NCBI RefSeq assembly: GCF_002362315.1
Contig: NZ_MTZV01000004.1
Coordinates: 1,364,001-1,428,000 of the forward strand
DNA length: 64,000 nt
DNA from: Paraburkholderia acidicola
GTDB lineage: Bacteria; Pseudomonadota; Gammaproteobacteria; Burkholderiales; Burkholderiaceae
Direction: 5' to 3'
The notes beneath the pieces were generated by a model, which searched no databases, was not told the DNA's origin, and worked only from the letters and a program-made list of their open reading frames with translations. The number at the start of each line of letters is the position of its first letter. Positions within the stretch are counted from its first letter, which is position 1. The position numbers and the translations under genes are program-made. Below are positions 54,734-64,000 of this stretch, piece after piece.

Positions 54734-56323
54734 ATGACCGACGTGCTCTCCCATCGCCTGTCCGTGCTGAGCACGGGCCCGCAGCCCGATGCACTGACTG
54801 CCGGCCTGCGCGGCATCGAAAAGGAAAGCTTGCGTGTCACACCTGTCGGTCGCCTTGCGATGACGGGGCATCCGCGCGCGTTCGGCTCGGCGCTCACGCA
54901 TCCATCGCTGACCACCGACTATTCGGAAGCACTGGTCGAACTGATCACGCCGGCGGAACATGACGTCTCGATGACGCTGGAGCAACTCGATACGCTGCAT
55001 CGATTCGTCTATGCAAAGCTGGACACCGAGATCTTGTGGAACAACTCGATGCCCGCGCTGCTGCCCGCAGACGACGAGATTCCGATCGCACGTTATGGCA
55101 CCTCGAACATCGGTGAGCTGAAGTACGTGTATCGCGTCGGCCTCTCGCTGCGCTATGGCCGCACGATGCAATGTATCGCGGGAATTCACTACAACTATTC
55201 GCTGAGCGAAGAAGTGTGGCGTCTGCTACATGCAGACCAGCAGTCGACGGCCAGTCCCGTCGATTTTCAGTCGGAGCGCTATCTCGCGCTGATTCGCAAT
55301 TTCCGCCGCACCAGCTGGCTGCTGATGTACCTGTTCGGCGCGTCGCCCGCGCTCGACCGGCGCTTTCTGCGCGATCGTCCGCACACGCTCGAAACGTTCG
55401 ATGCCGACACGCTCTATCGTCCGTATGCGACGAGCCTGCGGATGAGCGATCTCGGTTATTCGAATACGACCGCCCAGTCCGCGCTGCGCGCCGACTACAA
55501 CACGTTGCCGGGTTATCTCGACGCGCTCACGCAGGCCGTCAGCCAGCCGTATCCGCAGTACGAAGCAATCGGCACGCATCGCGACGGCAAGTGGGTGCAG
55601 ATCAACACCAACGTGCTGCAGATCGAAAACGAGTTCTATTCGACCATCCGGCCGAAACGCGTCACGTATCCGGGCGAGCGTCCGTTGCATGCGCTGGCGA
55701 CACGCGGTGTGCAATACGTCGAAGTGCGTTGCATGGACATCGATCCGTTCGAACCGGTTGGCATCTCGCTAGAAACGTCGCGCTTTCTCGATGCGTATCT
55801 GCTCGTCTGCGCGCTCGACGACAGCGCGCCGCTGCCTCCCGATGCGTACTGCGAAGCAAACCAGAACTTCAGCGCCGTAACGACCGAAGGCCGCAAGCCG
55901 GGGCTCGAATTGACGCGCGACGGCAAGACCGTGTCAATGATCGACTGGGCGAATGAGCTGCTCGCGAAGATCGATCTTGCGGCGGCCAGGCTCGATGCAT
56001 TGCACGGCGACGATCGTCACGCGCGCTCAGTCACTACGCAACGCGCCAAGCTCGCCGACGTGTCGCTGACGCCCTCGGCACGCGTACTGAAAACGATGCG
56101 TGAACGGGAACAAAGCTTTCTTGCGTTCGGCCTCGCGCAAAGCGAAGCGCATGCGGCATGGTTCCGCAGTCGTCCGCTCGATGCGGCGAAATCGAAGGAG
56201 ATGACCGAACTCGCCGCGCAATCGCTCAGCGAGCAGGCCACGCTCGAGCGGGAAGAGGTTGGATCGTTCGATGCGTTTATCGCGGCGTATCGCGCGTATA
56301 CGTTGAACCGCTTTAGCGTGTAG
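54734..56323 (+). CDS. gshA: Glutamate-cysteine ligase
   Basis: First enzyme of glutathione synthesis, the proteobacterial GshA type. GLRGIEKESLRVTPVGRLAM, then ALTHPSLTTDYSEALVELIT and QCIAGIHYNYSLSEEVW are family motifs. I take MTDVLSHRLSVL at 54734 as the start (529 residues, near the E. coli size of 518); in-frame starts upstream to 54617 exist but none has a good ribosome site. A clear terminator follows. Confidence 0.95.
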   Translation: MTDVLSHRLSVLSTGPQPDALTAGLRGIEKESLRVTPVGRLAMTGHPRAFGSALTHPSLTTDYSEALVELITPAEHDVSMTLEQLDTLHRFVYAKLDTEILWNNSMPALLPADDEIPIARYGTSNIGELKYVYRVGLSLRYGRTMQCIAGIHYNYSLSEEVWRLLHADQQSTASPVDFQSERYLALIRNFRRTSWLLMYLFGASPALDRRFLRDRPHTLETFDADTLYRPYATSLRMSDLGYSNTTAQSALRADYNTLPGYLDALTQAVSQPYPQYEAIGTHRDGKWVQINTNVLQIENEFYSTIRPKRVTYPGERPLHALATRGVQYVEVRCMDIDPFEPVGISLETSRFLDAYLLVCALDDSAPLPPDAYCEANQNFSAVTTEGRKPGLELTRDGKTVSMIDWANELLAKIDLAAARLDALHGDDRHARSVTTQRAKLADVSLTPSARVLKTMREREQSFLAFGLAQSEAHAAWFRSRPLDAAKSKEMTELAAQSLSEQATLEREEVGSFDAFIAAYRAYTLNRFSV

Positions 56324-56361
56324 GCGCCGCCGGCAGGTTCCAGAGGTTTCAGAAGGAAGAG

Positions 56362-56386
56362 GGCAGTCCAGACGGACTGCCTTTTT
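56362..56386 (+). terminator. Rho-independent terminator after gshA
   Basis: GGCAGTCC pairs with GGACTGCC around a four-base loop (AGAC), then five T. Confidence 0.88.
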
Positions 56387-56581
56387 GTTTGCGCCTCGCA
56401 ATCCGGCATCACGGCATCGCCACATCACGCCGCAACCGGTAAGCGCTGCGGCACGGCGATTGCTGCAAAAAAGGAATGGCAAGCTTTCCCGGAATCGGGA
56501 ATCCGTTGAAACACGCATGCGTTACGGGTGTCCAACGACTATGCTCATACCAGCGACCCGCTTCGCCAACGGAGGAACACC

Positions 56582-57091
56582 TTGATCAAGCAATGCCTGT
56601 CGATCGCCGCGCTCTGTACTGTCGGTACGCTCGTCGCCGGTTGTTCTACCCGCGGTCAGGTCCAACCCGATGTCATGCAGATCGCCACCGCACCGCTCAC
56701 CTGCGCGAGCAAGGCGGAGTGCGATCTCTGGTGGCAACGCGCGCAAACATGGGTCACGGGTCACTCGCGCTATCCGCTTGAATCGCGCAGCGATTCGTTG
56801 ATCCAGACCACCGGTCCCGATGGCGGCAAAAGCGCTCTCGCGTATCAGATCACGAAGACACCGAACAACGACGGCACCTCCACGATCGGCTTCGCGGCGC
56901 ATTGCGATAGCGCGCTCGGTTGCAAACCCGATCCGTGGAAAGCCGGTGCGGACTTCAAGCAGTTCGTGCGCAACGGCACAGCGAACGCACCAGCGGCAGG
57001 CAGCGCACCGCCGCCTGCCGCAGCGTTGGTGCCGGACGCAATGCCCGCGCAGTCGATCGCGTCGCCAACCGGAGAACAGCCCTCGCAGTGA
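56582..57091 (+). CDS. Lipoprotein of unknown function
   Basis: 169 residues from a TTG with GGAGG six bases upstream. Signal peptide with a lipobox LVAGC (cysteine 21), so it is a lipoprotein of the cell envelope. The mature part has WWQRAQTWVTGHSRYPLE and PNNDGTSTIGFAAHCDSALG, then a proline/alanine-rich tail. The start choice is driven by the lipobox position and the ribosome site. No family recognised. It converges with the efflux pump gene. Confidence 0.7.
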   Translation: MIKQCLSIAALCTVGTLVAGCSTRGQVQPDVMQIATAPLTCASKAECDLWWQRAQTWVTGHSRYPLESRSDSLIQTTGPDGGKSALAYQITKTPNNDGTSTIGFAAHCDSALGCKPDPWKAGADFKQFVRNGTANAPAAGSAPPPAAALVPDAMPAQSIASPTGEQPSQ

Positions 57092-57122
57092 TCAGTCACC
57101 ACGCGCTCCTCGTCGCGCGGCG

Positions 57123-58688
57123 TCAATGTCCCATCGACGCCGCCGCGCCTTTCTTCGGCTTCGTGATCCAGACCAGCACTGCCAGAAAGACAAAACCGAC
57201 GCACGAGATGCGGAAGAAATCGTTGGTTGCCATCATGTAGCCCTGCTGCGTCACGATCTCATTCAACTGTGCCGTCACGCTTTGTCCCGCAACGCCGAGC
57301 GAAGACAACGCATCGCGATAGGCGTTTGTGTTCTGCGAATACACATTGACCGATTCCGACAACACCGCATGGTGATAGATCGCGTCGTTCTCCCAGTACG
57401 TCGTGCTGATCGCGGTACCGATCGCGCCCGACAACGTACGGAAGAAATTCGACAGACCGGAGGCGCTCGCGAGCCGTTCGTCGGACATGCTCGATAGCGT
57501 GATCGTCGTCATCGGCACGAAGAAACACGCCACACCGATGCCTTGCACGAGTCGTGGCCAGATCACATGGCTGAACGGGACGTCGAGCGTGAAGGTCGAG
57601 TTCCAGAACGACACGAACGCGAACACGACGAAGGCGAAACTCGCGACCATCCGCACATTGAGCCGGTGTATGTTGCGGCCGATCAGCGGTGAGAGGATCA
57701 ACGCGAGAAAACCGACCGGCGCCGTAGCAAGCCCGGCGAGCCCTGGCGTATAGCCCATCACGGTCTGCAGCCACAGTGGAAAGATCACCACCGAGCCGAA
57801 GAACGCCATGAAACCGCCGGCAATGATCAACACGCCGAGCGCGAAGTTGCGATCCTTGAACAGCGTCAGGTCGACGATCGGTTCCTTTTCCGTCAACTCC
57901 CAGACAAGCAGGAACGCAATCGATACGACCGCGGTGATGGCAAGCCCGACGATGAAGCTGGAATTGAACCAGTCGCGATCCTTGCCGAGATCGAGCACCA
58001 TCTGCAGACACGACACACCGATCACGAGCAACGCTAACCCGATCGCGTCGATACGCTGCTTCGCCGTCTTCGTTTCGCGGCCGCGCAGCAGGAAGTATGC
58101 GCAGGCGCCCGAGAACAGACCGATCGGCAGGTTGATGTAGAAGATCCAGGGCCATGTGTAGTTGTCGGTGATCCAGCCGCCCATCACCGGCCCGAAGATC
58201 GGTGCGACGATCACCGTCATCGCCCATAAGCCGAGTGCGAGCCCGCGCTTCTCTGGCGGATACGAGCGCATCAGGATGGTCTGCGACAGCGGCACCATCG
58301 GACCGGATACGAGCCCTTGAAGCAGCCGGAACGCGATCAGCGATTCGAAGTTCTGCGCGAAACCGCATGCCGCCGACGCGATCGTGAACAGCACCACCGA
58401 CAGCGTGAACAGCCGCACCTCGCCGACCCGCCGCGCGAGCCATCCCGTGAGCGGCACGGCGATCGCCGACGCCACCGAATACGACGAGATCACCCACGTG
58501 CCTTCGCTCGTCGACACGCCAAGGCTGCCGGAGATGGTCGGCACGGCGACGTTCGCGATCGATGTATCGAGCACCTCCATGAAGGTGCCGAGCGCGAGGC
58601 CGACGGTCAGCAATGCGAGCCTGCCGCCAGCGAGCGGGGCAGGGTCAGCGGGCGCGGCAGGCGCGGCGGCGGAAGCCGTGGCGGCCAT
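57123..58688 (-). CDS. DHA2-type multidrug efflux pump (EmrB/QacA-like MFS)
   Basis: 521 residues, 14 predicted membrane segments. The N-terminal VLDTSIANVAVPTISGSLGV is DHA2 motif D1 and later ASAIAVPLTGWLARRVGEVR is motif A. EmrB-like pumps expel drugs through an EmrA adaptor and an outer-membrane channel. No emrA gene lies beside it; a NodT-type channel is 1.5 kb away on the other strand. A MarR gene 140 bases upstream probably controls it. Confidence 0.9.
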   Translation of the reverse strand: MAATASAAAPAAPADPAPLAGGRLALLTVGLALGTFMEVLDTSIANVAVPTISGSLGVSTSEGTWVISSYSVASAIAVPLTGWLARRVGEVRLFTLSVVLFTIASAACGFAQNFESLIAFRLLQGLVSGPMVPLSQTILMRSYPPEKRGLALGLWAMTVIVAPIFGPVMGGWITDNYTWPWIFYINLPIGLFSGACAYFLLRGRETKTAKQRIDAIGLALLVIGVSCLQMVLDLGKDRDWFNSSFIVGLAITAVVSIAFLLVWELTEKEPIVDLTLFKDRNFALGVLIIAGGFMAFFGSVVIFPLWLQTVMGYTPGLAGLATAPVGFLALILSPLIGRNIHRLNVRMVASFAFVVFAFVSFWNSTFTLDVPFSHVIWPRLVQGIGVACFFVPMTTITLSSMSDERLASASGLSNFFRTLSGAIGTAISTTYWENDAIYHHAVLSESVNVYSQNTNAYRDALSSLGVAGQSVTAQLNEIVTQQGYMMATNDFFRISCVGFVFLAVLVWITKPKKGAAASMGH

Positions 58689-58827
58689 AATCTCTCCTCA
58701 TCGGGCCAACACTTGTCGTGGCAGCCATATGTTGTCGCTATTAAGCAGATATTTCATGCACTAGCACTCTCTGCCCAGACAGACATTCGATTAAAACAAT
58801 GGCGCCCGAAAGCGCCCCCTGACTGAC

Positions 58828-59352
58828 TTACGCGTCGTCTTCCTCCGGCGACTTTTCCCGCAACCCGCACACCCCGGCGAGTACGTTGCCTGGATCCTGC
58901 GCGCCGGTACCGTTCGCGATGAAACGGCCCAGCAGATTCACCAGGGTAGCGACTTCGTCAGTGGAGAATCCGTGCAACTGTTCGTCCAGCACCGCTTTAC
59001 CGAGCGCGGGCAGTTGACTCGCCGCTTCGCGCCCGGCGGGTGTCAGTTCGAGCTTGACGATACGCCGGTCGGTTTCGCTGCGGGTGCGTCCGATAAACCC
59101 CTTCTTTTCAAGCCTGTCCAGCATCCGCGTCATCGATCCGCTGTCGTACGACATGACCCGCGACAGCTCGAACGGCGTCGTTGCCCGGCCACACCACAGC
59201 AGCACGACGACGCCGACCTGGGGCGCGGTCAACCCCAGCGGTTTCACCGCGCGATCCATCCGTTCGAGAAATACCTCGCGTGCCTTCGACAGGTAATAGC
59301 CGAGGCTCGATTCGATAGATGTCTCGCCTGTGCGATGGGGACTGTCGTTCAT
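58828..59352 (-). CDS. MarR-family transcriptional regulator
   Basis: About 174 residues. The winged-helix motif TTPFELSRVMSYDSGSMTRM then LDRLEKKGFIGRTRSETDRR and VKLELTPAGREAA is classic MarR. I start at 59352 (MNDSPHRTGETSIES), shorter than the open frame, to fit the family. Same strand as and 140 bases upstream of the DHA2 pump, so it likely represses the pump in the absence of toxic ligand. Confidence 0.88.
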   Translation of the reverse strand: MNDSPHRTGETSIESSLGYYLSKAREVFLERMDRAVKPLGLTAPQVGVVVLLWCGRATTPFELSRVMSYDSGSMTRMLDRLEKKGFIGRTRSETDRRIVKLELTPAGREAASQLPALGKAVLDEQLHGFSTDEVATLVNLLGRFIANGTGAQDPGNVLAGVCGLREKSPEEDDA

Positions 59353-59593
59353 CGGAGTCGTACGTGGAGCCGAAAAATTGCAGGGGATTTTATTAACTGC
59401 GACCGATTCGCCGGTCGACGCCCGATCCAAAAACAACAAGGACTGTCAGGTTAAGCGGAAGTATCTTGAAATTTAATTGCATAGTCAATATTATTGCAGG
59501 CAACGAGTTACGCGCGATCTGCGCCATTCGAGACCATGTTCTGACCGTTTTGCCGCGTCCAGCGTCCCGCTGCCACGCTTAAGGATTCCCGCG

Positions 59594-59968
59594 ATGCTGT
59601 ACCTGAAAAACACCCTCGGCGGCTTGGGCCGCTCCCTCACCGACACCGCACTGCACACGTTCCAGGGCTCGCACCGCTGGTGGAAGCTGGCGCTATACGC
59701 GGCGATGTTCGTGTTGCCCGGGGGATCGCTGGGTGTGTTGCTGCTTGCGTGGATCGAACATCGCCGGGCGCGTCGCAACGGGCAGGCTGAGGCAGCGGCA
59801 GGCGAACGGCAGGGCGCGCTTCGGCCCGCCGTCGCAGGCAGAGGGCCGGGAGCCGCCGCCGCATCGCTGGTGCCGGGCGCATCGGTCTGCCAGTCGCGCG
59901 GCGACGCGCCGGTGTGCCGCGCCGCCGCCGGCAAGCTCGCGCGACAAAGCCTCAGCGAACGCGTCTGA
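59594..59968 (+). CDS. Small membrane protein of unknown function
   Basis: 124 residues with AAGGA eight bases before the ATG. One hydrophobic segment (LALYAAMFVLPGGSLGVLLL, about 33-52), then a basic, alanine-rich tail (HRRARRNGQAEAAAGERQ). It resembles small DUF-type membrane proteins seen near efflux and secretion genes in Burkholderia; no function assigned. It lies between the MarR gene and the NodT channel. Confidence 0.55.
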   Translation: MLYLKNTLGGLGRSLTDTALHTFQGSHRWWKLALYAAMFVLPGGSLGVLLLAWIEHRRARRNGQAEAAAGERQGALRPAVAGRGPGAAAASLVPGASVCQSRGDAPVCRAAAGKLARQSLSERV

Positions 59969-60241
59969 ACCTCATCGGGCGTGCGAGAGCCGCTCGCTCT
60001 TGCACCGCCATCTGCTGGCATCCATCGCGGTTGCCTCCTGGCCCAGGTAACGCTACGTAACCAGCCGGAACGCCCGGTAACACACCCAGGCCTCGCCCCA
60101 CATTACTCTTCCTGTTTTCCGTGCCGGAGGCGTCGCGTAAGCTACCATTCCGGAGCCGTCGCGACACACCGTCTTCCCGCCTCGCGGATGACCGCCCGAC
60201 CACTCGACCGCCGGTCGGCCGAATCGACAGGAACCCTTTGC

Positions 60242-61843
60242 ATGCCGTTGCACCGTACCCCGCGCCCACTGGCCGTTGCGCCACGCATCCTGACGCTCGC
60301 CGTGGCGGCAACGGTCGCGGCCGCGCTCGTCGGTTGTGCGGTCGGGCCTGACTACAAGCGGCCCGATGTCTCGGTTCCGGCGGCCTATAAGGAAGCCGCG
60401 CCCGAAGCCACGCAGCAAGCCGCGGACGGCTGGAAAACCGCCCAGCCCGCCGATCAGCACGATCGCGGCGCATGGTGGACCGTCTACAACGACGCGCAGC
60501 TCAACGCCCTCGAAGACAAGCTGAACAGCGCGAATCAGACCATCGCGCAATTCGCGGCGGCGTACCGGCAAGCGCGCGCGCTCGTCGGCGAGGCGCGCGC
60601 AGCGTATTTCCCGGTCATCAGTGCGTCGGGGTCCGGCTCGCGCAGCCGCGCGGCAACGGGGACGAACAACAGCAATTCCACGCGCGCGAATTCGAACGTG
60701 ATCGGCAACAGTTTCAGCGCCTCGCTCGACGCCAGCTGGGAGCCCGATCTGTGGGGCAAGGTGAGCCGCACGGTGAATGCGCAAGAGGCCGGCCAGCAAG
60801 GCGCCGCCGCCGATCTCGCCAACGCCCGGCTGTCCGCTCAAGCCACACTCGCGCAAACCTACTTCTCGCTGCGCTCGCTCGACGCCCAGCAAAAGCTGCT
60901 CGACGACACTGTCGCCGCCTACACGCGTTCGCTGCAGCTCACGCAGAACCAGTACGCCCAGGGCGTCGCCGGCCGTTCCGATGTAATCCAGGCGCAGGCG
61001 CAGTTGCAGTCCGCCCAGGCCGCGGCAATCGATAACGGTGTCGCACGCGCGCAGGACGAACATGCGATCGCGGTGCTCGTCGGCGAACCTGCGTCGACCT
61101 TCTCGCTGGCGCCAGTGCCGCTTGATGCCACACCGCCCGCCGTCCCCGAACAGATGCCGTCGGCACTGCTCGAACGGCGGCCCGATATCGCCTCGGCGGA
61201 GCGCAAGGCAGCGGCAGCCAACGAGCAGATCGGCATCGCCATTGCCGCGTTCTTCCCCACGTTGACGCTGTCCGCGAGCGGCGGCTTCCAGAACTCGGTG
61301 TTCTCGCAACTGCTGACCGCACCGTCGCGTTTCTGGACCGTCGGCCCGCAGCTCGCGGCAACGCTCTTCGATGCCGGCTTGCGCAGCGCGCAGACGGACG
61401 CCGCGCGCGCCGCCTACGACCAGCAGGTAGCAACCTACCGGCAGACCGTGCTGGCCGCGTTCCAGGACGTCGAGGACAATCTCGCGTCGCAGCGCATTCT
61501 CGCGCAGGAAATCGTCGTCCAGCAGCAAGCCGTCGATTCAGCCCGCCAGGCGCTCGACATCATCACGAACCAGTACAAGTCGGGCACGGTCGCCTATCTG
61601 AACGTATTAACCGCGCAGACCACGGCATTCACGGCGGAACAGAAGCTCGCGAATCTGGCGGGCCAGCGGATGGTGTCGTCGGTGGGATTGGTGAAGGCGC
61701 TGGGCGGCGGCTGGGATGTGTCGCAGATGGCTCGCGAGAAGGGCGGTGTCGCGGCGCCGGCGGCGGGTGCTTCGGGCGTGTCGGGTGCCTCGACTGTATC
61801 GGCCACGCCGGTCGCGCAAACCGGAGCAGCCACCAGCAACTGA
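60242..61843 (+). CDS. NodT-family outer-membrane efflux lipoprotein
   Basis: 533 residues. Lipobox ALVGC (cysteine 32) followed by GPDYKRPDV, the hallmark of NodT/OprM-type channels. Two TolC-like repeats, with the coiled helices around QAQLQSAQAAAIDNGVARAQ and QTTAFTAEQKLANLAGQRMV. It forms the outer-membrane exit duct of a tripartite pump, likely partnering the DHA2 pump encoded 1.5 kb away. The C-terminal tail is rich in alanine and glycine. Confidence 0.92.
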   Translation: MPLHRTPRPLAVAPRILTLAVAATVAAALVGCAVGPDYKRPDVSVPAAYKEAAPEATQQAADGWKTAQPADQHDRGAWWTVYNDAQLNALEDKLNSANQTIAQFAAAYRQARALVGEARAAYFPVISASGSGSRSRAATGTNNSNSTRANSNVIGNSFSASLDASWEPDLWGKVSRTVNAQEAGQQGAAADLANARLSAQATLAQTYFSLRSLDAQQKLLDDTVAAYTRSLQLTQNQYAQGVAGRSDVIQAQAQLQSAQAAAIDNGVARAQDEHAIAVLVGEPASTFSLAPVPLDATPPAVPEQMPSALLERRPDIASAERKAAAANEQIGIAIAAFFPTLTLSASGGFQNSVFSQLLTAPSRFWTVGPQLAATLFDAGLRSAQTDAARAAYDQQVATYRQTVLAAFQDVEDNLASQRILAQEIVVQQQAVDSARQALDIITNQYKSGTVAYLNVLTAQTTAFTAEQKLANLAGQRMVSSVGLVKALGGGWDVSQMAREKGGVAAPAAGASGVSGASTVSATPVAQTGAATSN

Positions 61844-61873
61844 TCGCGGCGAAATTCCCGCCGCGTCAGCTCA

Positions 61874-62653
61874 TCACCGCGTAAACGTCAGCGCTACCGT
61901 ACCCGGCCCGTTGGGACGTCCGAGCAGATTCAACAGTCCCGCGAGGTTGTCCTTCTGATCCGGCGACGCACTCGCCGTGCCCTGAAACGACGATCCGCCA
62001 TTACCCAGCGTACCGTGCCCATCGAGCAGCAAAGGCCCCTTCAACGTCGACAGATCGAGCGTCGACGCGGCGCCTTCCGCCTGAAACACCACCCGGTACG
62101 ATCCCAGCGGCTTGACCCGCGAAACACGCGAACTCATGTCGTTGAGCGTGACGGTCAACTGACCAAACGACTGGCCGCGAAACGCACGCCAGTCGGTCCA
62201 CGACAGCCGCACGTCGCCTTGCAGATCGAGCGTATTGAACGGTGCGCCTAGCCCGGTCAGCAACGAAGCCGGCACGGCAATACTGCCCGCCGACAGCGTC
62301 GCGCTACTCGCCGCGGCATCGACGTTCACCGGATCGGGCATCGCGTCGCTCTGCCGCATCTCCATCCGAACCCGGCCGATAAAGAGCGGCCAGAACGCCG
62401 TGCGCCATTCGATCCGCCCGGGCAGCAGCGTCGCCGCGCTCGCATCCGGTCCCGCGGCCAGCATCAGCGTCGCCGAGCCGTGCCACAGCGAGCCCGCCGG
62501 ATCGACGAGGTTGATATGCCCCTGCGTCTTCTTCGCGAACTGCGGCGTAATCCAGGCCGCCGGCAACATCGCCAGCAGCACGACCGCGCACGATACCGTC
62601 CCCACCAGCACCCACGGCAGCACGACGCGAGCGCGTCGCATCCAGAGACTCAT
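61874..62653 (-). CDS. gspN: Type II secretion protein GspN
   Basis: 259 residues. N-terminal membrane anchor (VLPWVLVGTVSCAVVLLAML) then a periplasmic beta-rich domain with NLVDPAGSLWHGSATLML and GRIEWRTAFWPLFIG, typical GspN. It follows gspM by 31 bases at the end of the gsp operon. GspN is an accessory part present in some type II systems only. Confidence 0.9.
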   Translation of the reverse strand: MSLWMRRARVVLPWVLVGTVSCAVVLLAMLPAAWITPQFAKKTQGHINLVDPAGSLWHGSATLMLAAGPDASAATLLPGRIEWRTAFWPLFIGRVRMEMRQSDAMPDPVNVDAAASSATLSAGSIAVPASLLTGLGAPFNTLDLQGDVRLSWTDWRAFRGQSFGQLTVTLNDMSSRVSRVKPLGSYRVVFQAEGAASTLDLSTLKGPLLLDGHGTLGNGGSSFQGTASASPDQKDNLAGLLNLLGRPNGPGTVALTFTR

Positions 62654-62684
62654 GCCAAACCTTGTACTTGTGCAGTCATCGCGG

Positions 62685-63188
62685 TCATTTCGTGGTCGAC
62701 GGTTGCAGCGACGCCGTCAGGTCGACCTGACCGTCGGCCTTCAGCGCCGTCACGTGCGCCTCCGCCACCTGCACTTTCAACTGCTTGCGCACGTCGTCGA
62801 GCCACACGATCCATGCCGGAAAAGACGCGTTCTTCAGCTGCACCTGAACGACATCGCCGAGTACCTGCACCTGGGTGGGCGCGAGACCATGCTCGGTGAG
62901 CGAGGTGGACAGTGCATCCTTGAGCGCACCGCCGGTTGGCGCCACGCCTTGCGCGGCGCCCGACAGCGCCTGCGCTTCGTTGGCCTGCGCGGTCATCTCC
63001 GCGAGATGCCGCTGCATCGCGGGCAGGTCGTCGCGCAGATGCGCACGGCCCTGCTGCGCCGGCGCCCACAGCACCGACCAGCCGATCACGATGGCCAGCG
63101 CCACGCCGCCCCACGTAAGCAGCGCCTTTTCGCGCGCATTGCGCGCGTCCCAGAATGTCGCCCAGGCTTCGAGTAATTGCGCTTTCAT
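62685..63188 (-). CDS. gspM: Type II secretion protein GspM
   Basis: 167 residues from MKAQLLEAWATFWDARNARE. One membrane segment (GVALAIVIGWSVLWAP), then a periplasmic ferredoxin-like domain ending QVAEAHVTALKADGQVDLTA. GspM pairs with GspL on the inner-membrane platform. The ATG overlaps the gspL end (ATGA), so the start at 63188 is well supported. Confidence 0.92.
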   Translation of the reverse strand: MKAQLLEAWATFWDARNAREKALLTWGGVALAIVIGWSVLWAPAQQGRAHLRDDLPAMQRHLAEMTAQANEAQALSGAAQGVAPTGGALKDALSTSLTEHGLAPTQVQVLGDVVQVQLKNASFPAWIVWLDDVRKQLKVQVAEAHVTALKADGQVDLTASLQPSTTK

Positions 63189-64000
63189 TGTGCGTTCCCG
63201 TGCTTGATCGTCCACTTGCCGACGGTGTCGCTATCGACCGTGCCGGACAGCCCGTTACCCGCAAGCCGCCTGGCCAGATCCGGATCGACCTTGACCTCGG
63301 GTTTGAACGTCACGTCGAGGCGACGCTCGTGATAATCGAGCGCAGCGACCGCGTTCACCGGAATCGGCCCGAGCGAACGTGCCAGACCGTCGGCCAGCGA
63401 CAGGAAATCGTCCGGTGACAGTTCGCCGGCGGCCACGCGCAGTTGTTGCAACTGACGCGTCATCTGATCGGGGGCGTCGAGCACCACGGTCGTCTTCGGG
63501 AACGCATTCAGCAGCAGTTCGGTCATCTGCGCGCTCAACGCGTCGCGTTGCCGCGCGAGCATCAGCCATTGCACATTCGTACAGATGATCGCCACCACCA
63601 GCGCCGCCACTCCCAGCAACACGGGGACACGCAAACGCCGCAGCGTCGCGCGATCGAGCCGCCACGGCTGCGACGCGAATTCGAACTGGCACAGGTCGAA
63701 GCGGCTCTCCAGCGCGCGCCGCGCCAGGGTTTCGAACGGTAGCGGCTGCGCGCCGGTTACGTACGACGCAAGACTGCCGCGCGCATTTCCAGCAAGGCGC
63801 GGCTCGCTGCCCGGCATGTCGGTCAACACGTGCAGCTTGACGGGCGCTGCGCCCGATAGCGCGGCAAGGGTCGTCTGCACCGTGCTCGCGGGCACGGCCA
63901 GCCCTTCGCCCAGCACGCCACGCAGGACAGCCAGTTCGACACGCGGCGCACCGGTATCGAGCGTGGCTTCGCCTAGCAGCGCCGGCGCAGTCGACACCAC
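63185..64000 (-). CDS. gspL: Type II secretion protein GspL (partial, N-terminus off the window)
   Basis: The last roughly 270 residues. End of the cytoplasmic actin-like domain (FDLCQFEFASQPWRL), a membrane segment (VPVLLGVAALVVAIICTNVQ), then the periplasmic domain (DQMTRQLQQLRVAAGELSPD). GspL links the GspE ATPase to the membrane platform. The gene continues beyond base 64000. Confidence 0.92.
   Translation of the reverse strand: MVSTAPALLGEATLDTGAPRVELAVLRGVLGEGLAVPASTVQTTLAALSGAAPVKLHVLTDMPGSEPRLAGNARGSLASYVTGAQPLPFETLARRALESRFDLCQFEFASQPWRLDRATLRRLRVPVLLGVAALVVAIICTNVQWLMLARQRDALSAQMTELLLNAFPKTTVVLDAPDQMTRQLQQLRVAAGELSPDDFLSLADGLARSLGPIPVNAVAALDYHERRLDVTFKPEVKVDPDLARRLAGNGLSGTVDSDTVGKWTIKHGNAQ

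Overview
The window looks like the dnaA/oriC neighbourhood of the main chromosome of a high-GC betaproteobacterium, most likely Paraburkholderia, Burkholderia or a close relative. The clues are the divergent dnaA-dnaN-gyrB and rpmH-rnpA-yidD-yidC-mnmE blocks, a type II secretion gspL-gspM-gspN end, DHA2 and NodT-type efflux genes, a VgrG/Rhs type VI secretion module, and GC-rich codon use. No rRNA, tRNA or CRISPR array was seen.

Layout. 0-3.5 kb (minus strand): ethanolamine use (permease, eutB, start of eutC). 3.7-10.9 kb: a GT9-like glycosyltransferase, a secreted protein, a hydrolase-MarR pair, a PadR regulator divergent from a FadH-type dienoyl-CoA reductase with two palindromic operators between them, an NTF2-like protein, and an orphan HigA-type antitoxin. 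11.0-15.7 kb: a second, diverged DNA sliding clamp (dnaN paralogue) divergent from higA, then several unrecognised proteins and a glycosyltransferase remnant. 15.8-25.7 kb (minus strand): a type VI effector block: tssF, vgrG, an EagR-type chaperone (DUF1795), a 1535-residue PAAR/Rhs effector with an unrecognised C-terminal toxin, a small CxxC immunity candidate, then a decayed second toxin tip with its own intact immunity paralogue. 25.7-36.9 kb: an accessory island with gene remnants, an IS66 fragment, a protein resembling an HsdM-HsdS fusion whose methyltransferase motifs are lost, and a complete type I restriction operon hsdR-hsdS-prrC-hsdM. prrC encodes an anticodon nuclease with all three known active-site residues.

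36.9-47.8 kb is the replication and ribosome/membrane-insertion core: gyrB, dnaN, dnaA (leftward), a DnaA box, then rpmH, rnpA, yidD, yidC and mnmE (rightward). 47.8-52.4 kb holds a possible type III effector-like protein, small genes, a cluster of DnaA-box-like sequences, a periplasmic protein, YaeQ and a VOC protein. 52.4-56.3 kb has the coupled alkylation repair pair ada-alkA and gshA. 57-62 kb is an efflux locus (DHA2 pump, MarR regulator, NodT outer-membrane channel). 61.9-64 kb ends with gspN, gspM and a truncated gspL.

How the genes work together. The restriction operon pairs DNA restriction with a suicidal tRNA nuclease that is normally held silent by the restriction complex, a layered anti-phage defence. 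The Rhs block delivers a toxin on the VgrG spike, with the chaperone protecting its membrane segments and the downstream gene giving self-protection. The second clamp and the orphan HigA share one short control region, which suggests conditional expression of an alternative clamp. The best candidates for something undescribed are the methyltransferase-like pseudoenzyme at 26.6-28.2 kb, the clamp paralogue under an antitoxin-like repressor, and the Rhs toxin/CxxC immunity pair.
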